Assembly: GCA_014706295.1 (NCBI GenBank)
Contig: JACSVZ010000007.1
Location: 45,088,975 to 45,152,974, forward strand
Length of the DNA: 64,000 nucleotides
Source: Lycocorax pyrrhopterus obiensis
Lineage: Eukaryota; Chordata; Aves; Passeriformes; Paradisaeidae
Direction: 5' to 3'
Shown: in pieces, positions 62,870-64,000 of the stretch
Layout of the letters: each line of letters opens with the position of its first letter
Position numbering within the stretch: the stretch's first letter is position 1
Position numbers and translations under genes: made by a program
The notes under the pieces: model-generated
The model's database searches: none
Told to the model about the DNA's origin: nothing
What the model saw: the letters and a program-made list of their open reading frames with translations, nothing else

Positions 62870-63116
62870 TCCACCAGCAATTTATCCAGTAATTAAGCGT
62901 GTAGATAATGGTTTTAAGTAGCTGAAAGGAAGATCAGTGGGGTGGACTCTCTGTGACAGTATTTGTGTAATGGACAGATGTACCTAAGACTTAGCTGCCT
63001 GTGCTCTAAAAAACTCCTTGAAAGTGAAAGCCCTGATGGCAGTGTCACTAGGAAAGAGTTCCTTACTCCATTTTTCTTCTTCAGGTTGAAACTTAGGAGC
63101 AGGTAATAGAGAAGGA

Positions 63117-63145
63117 GTGAGCCTGTGCTCACAGTGAGCCTGTGC
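63117..63145. repeat. 12-bp direct repeat with 5-bp spacer
   Basis: GTGAGCCTGTGC at 63117-63128 and again at 63134-63145, separated by TCACA. A local duplication. Confidence 0.75.
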
Positions 63146-64000
63146 AGAGGAGTGGTGTCACCCTGATGATAAGAGAACGTGCACACCGTGGGTGCACCTG
63201 GATGTGGCTGGGTCCAGCTGAAGTGCGCTCAGCACTCTGTGAAAGGTGAACTGCAGCACCAACTCTATCTCCAAGAGTGCTAGTACAGCTTAAGTGTGCT
63301 TTCTGCAGGAACAACAACAAAGTTTCTTAACTTCATACAGATGCCCTGCATGCTTTTAGTCTGCTGTGGTCAAGTCTGTGGCAAACTGTAACATGTGAAA
63401 GCAGACATGCTTCACAACTGCCATAGAAAACAGTGAAATACTTGCCCCTCTGTCTCCTCTTCAACTAGCTATTTTTACTTGTATTACTTTGTGTTCCCTC
63501 CCTTCACCTCTACCTAAAGAAGTAAAAAACTCTGCTTTCTATTTATTTATTTATTAAACTGGAATTTTTTTTCACTGAAAATTGGCATAGCATGTGCAAA
63601 GTACTTAGAAATTCATCATTGATAACTCTGCAAGCCGTAGAGATCTTATGTTTGTTTTATTTGAGGTCTTACCATGGGACTTAGTCTAACGCTAACGAAT
63701 TAGTAGTTTTTAGTATTCTCACCACTGCCTGTGTATGCAAAATATGATATCCTATTGCACTCAGGAGAGAGCTCTGGTTTTGTAAATTCTTTAATGCTGT
63801 GTTAGCTTTGATGTAGAAGAGTAAATCAAACTGACATACTCAGCAGAAATTTATTAAACCAGATATTTTATTAGTGTTAATTTTTTTTTTTTAATTTATT
63901 CTTTCCTCCTATTCAACTCAACTGGCCATTCCTCAGCACAGATGAACATTACTAAACAGAAGCACTGAAAATCTCCTGTGGTGGCTCTGGGTACACCCTG

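Larger units (their letters stand above)
61772..64000. other. Noncoding stretch to the window end, no gene seen
   Basis: Holds a T/G-rich tract with a long T-run (62795-62869), a split 12-bp repeat (63117-63145) and a GC-richer patch at about 63110-63320 that opens a 63-codon minus frame without motifs. A (TTTA)n bit lies at 63541-63556 and a T-run at 63883-63893. Confidence 0.5.

Noticed and set aside
1..64000. tRNA, rRNA, CRISPR array, bacterial operon or prophage
   Set aside because: No cloverleaf with conserved T-loop sequence, no regularly spaced repeats, and no gene density or ribosome-binding pattern of a prokaryote.

Overview
This window reads as a piece of a vertebrate nuclear genome, most likely a bird. 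It is AT-rich and has no operon structure. The only clearly recognisable protein-coding material is debris of CR1 LINE retrotransposons. These carry the bird-type CR1 3' end, the octamer tail built on ATTCTATGA, and the phrase 'cttccaacctaaa' just before it. One MIR-like SINE and one very old antisense CR1 fragment fit an amniote with few repeats. A crocodilian or turtle is possible, but I would expect denser repeats there. I cannot place the species.

No complete or confidently identifiable cellular gene is visible. All open frames of about 60-180 codons are explained by CR1, low-complexity tracts, locally high GC or chance. The window is best described as a gene desert or part of a very long intron.

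Layout. 1-12.9 kb is unique AT-rich sequence with one small CR1 3' remnant (6.83 kb) and several A/C- or T/G-rich tracts. 12.9-14.4 kb is a CR1 copy split by about 645 bp that looks like a solo LTR. 18.73-19.28 kb is the best-preserved CR1, holding the C-terminus of ORF2 with one frameshift. 21.25-21.49 kb is a short CR1 3' end whose octamer tail has grown into a microsatellite. 21.7-23.0 kb has two exon-like segments with good splice sites on the + strand. 24.5-24.7 kb is MIR-like. 27.3-27.9 kb is a CpG-rich block with acceptor, donor and poly(A) signal, the best candidate for an unannotated exon. 28-50 kb is mostly featureless, with microsatellites, short inverted repeats and one exon-like minus-strand segment at 44.4-44.55 kb. 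50.5-50.7 kb is ancient antisense CR1. 54.47-54.77 kb is a sharply bounded GC-rich block flanked by a perfect 12-bp direct repeat, so it is probably an insertion. 58.8-59.3 kb is a C-rich, CpG-retaining block of unknown origin. 59.9-60.1 kb is an A/C-only tract. 60.9-61.8 kb is a CR1 endonuclease-region fragment joined directly to a CR1 3' tail, with the whole RT region missing.

I found no sign of a new multi-gene system. The items most worth checking are the GC-rich insertion at 54.5 kb, the CpG-rich candidate exon at 27.3 kb, the LTR-in-CR1 nest at 13.5 kb and the internally deleted CR1 at 61 kb. All homology calls rest on recalled family consensus patterns; no database search was run.
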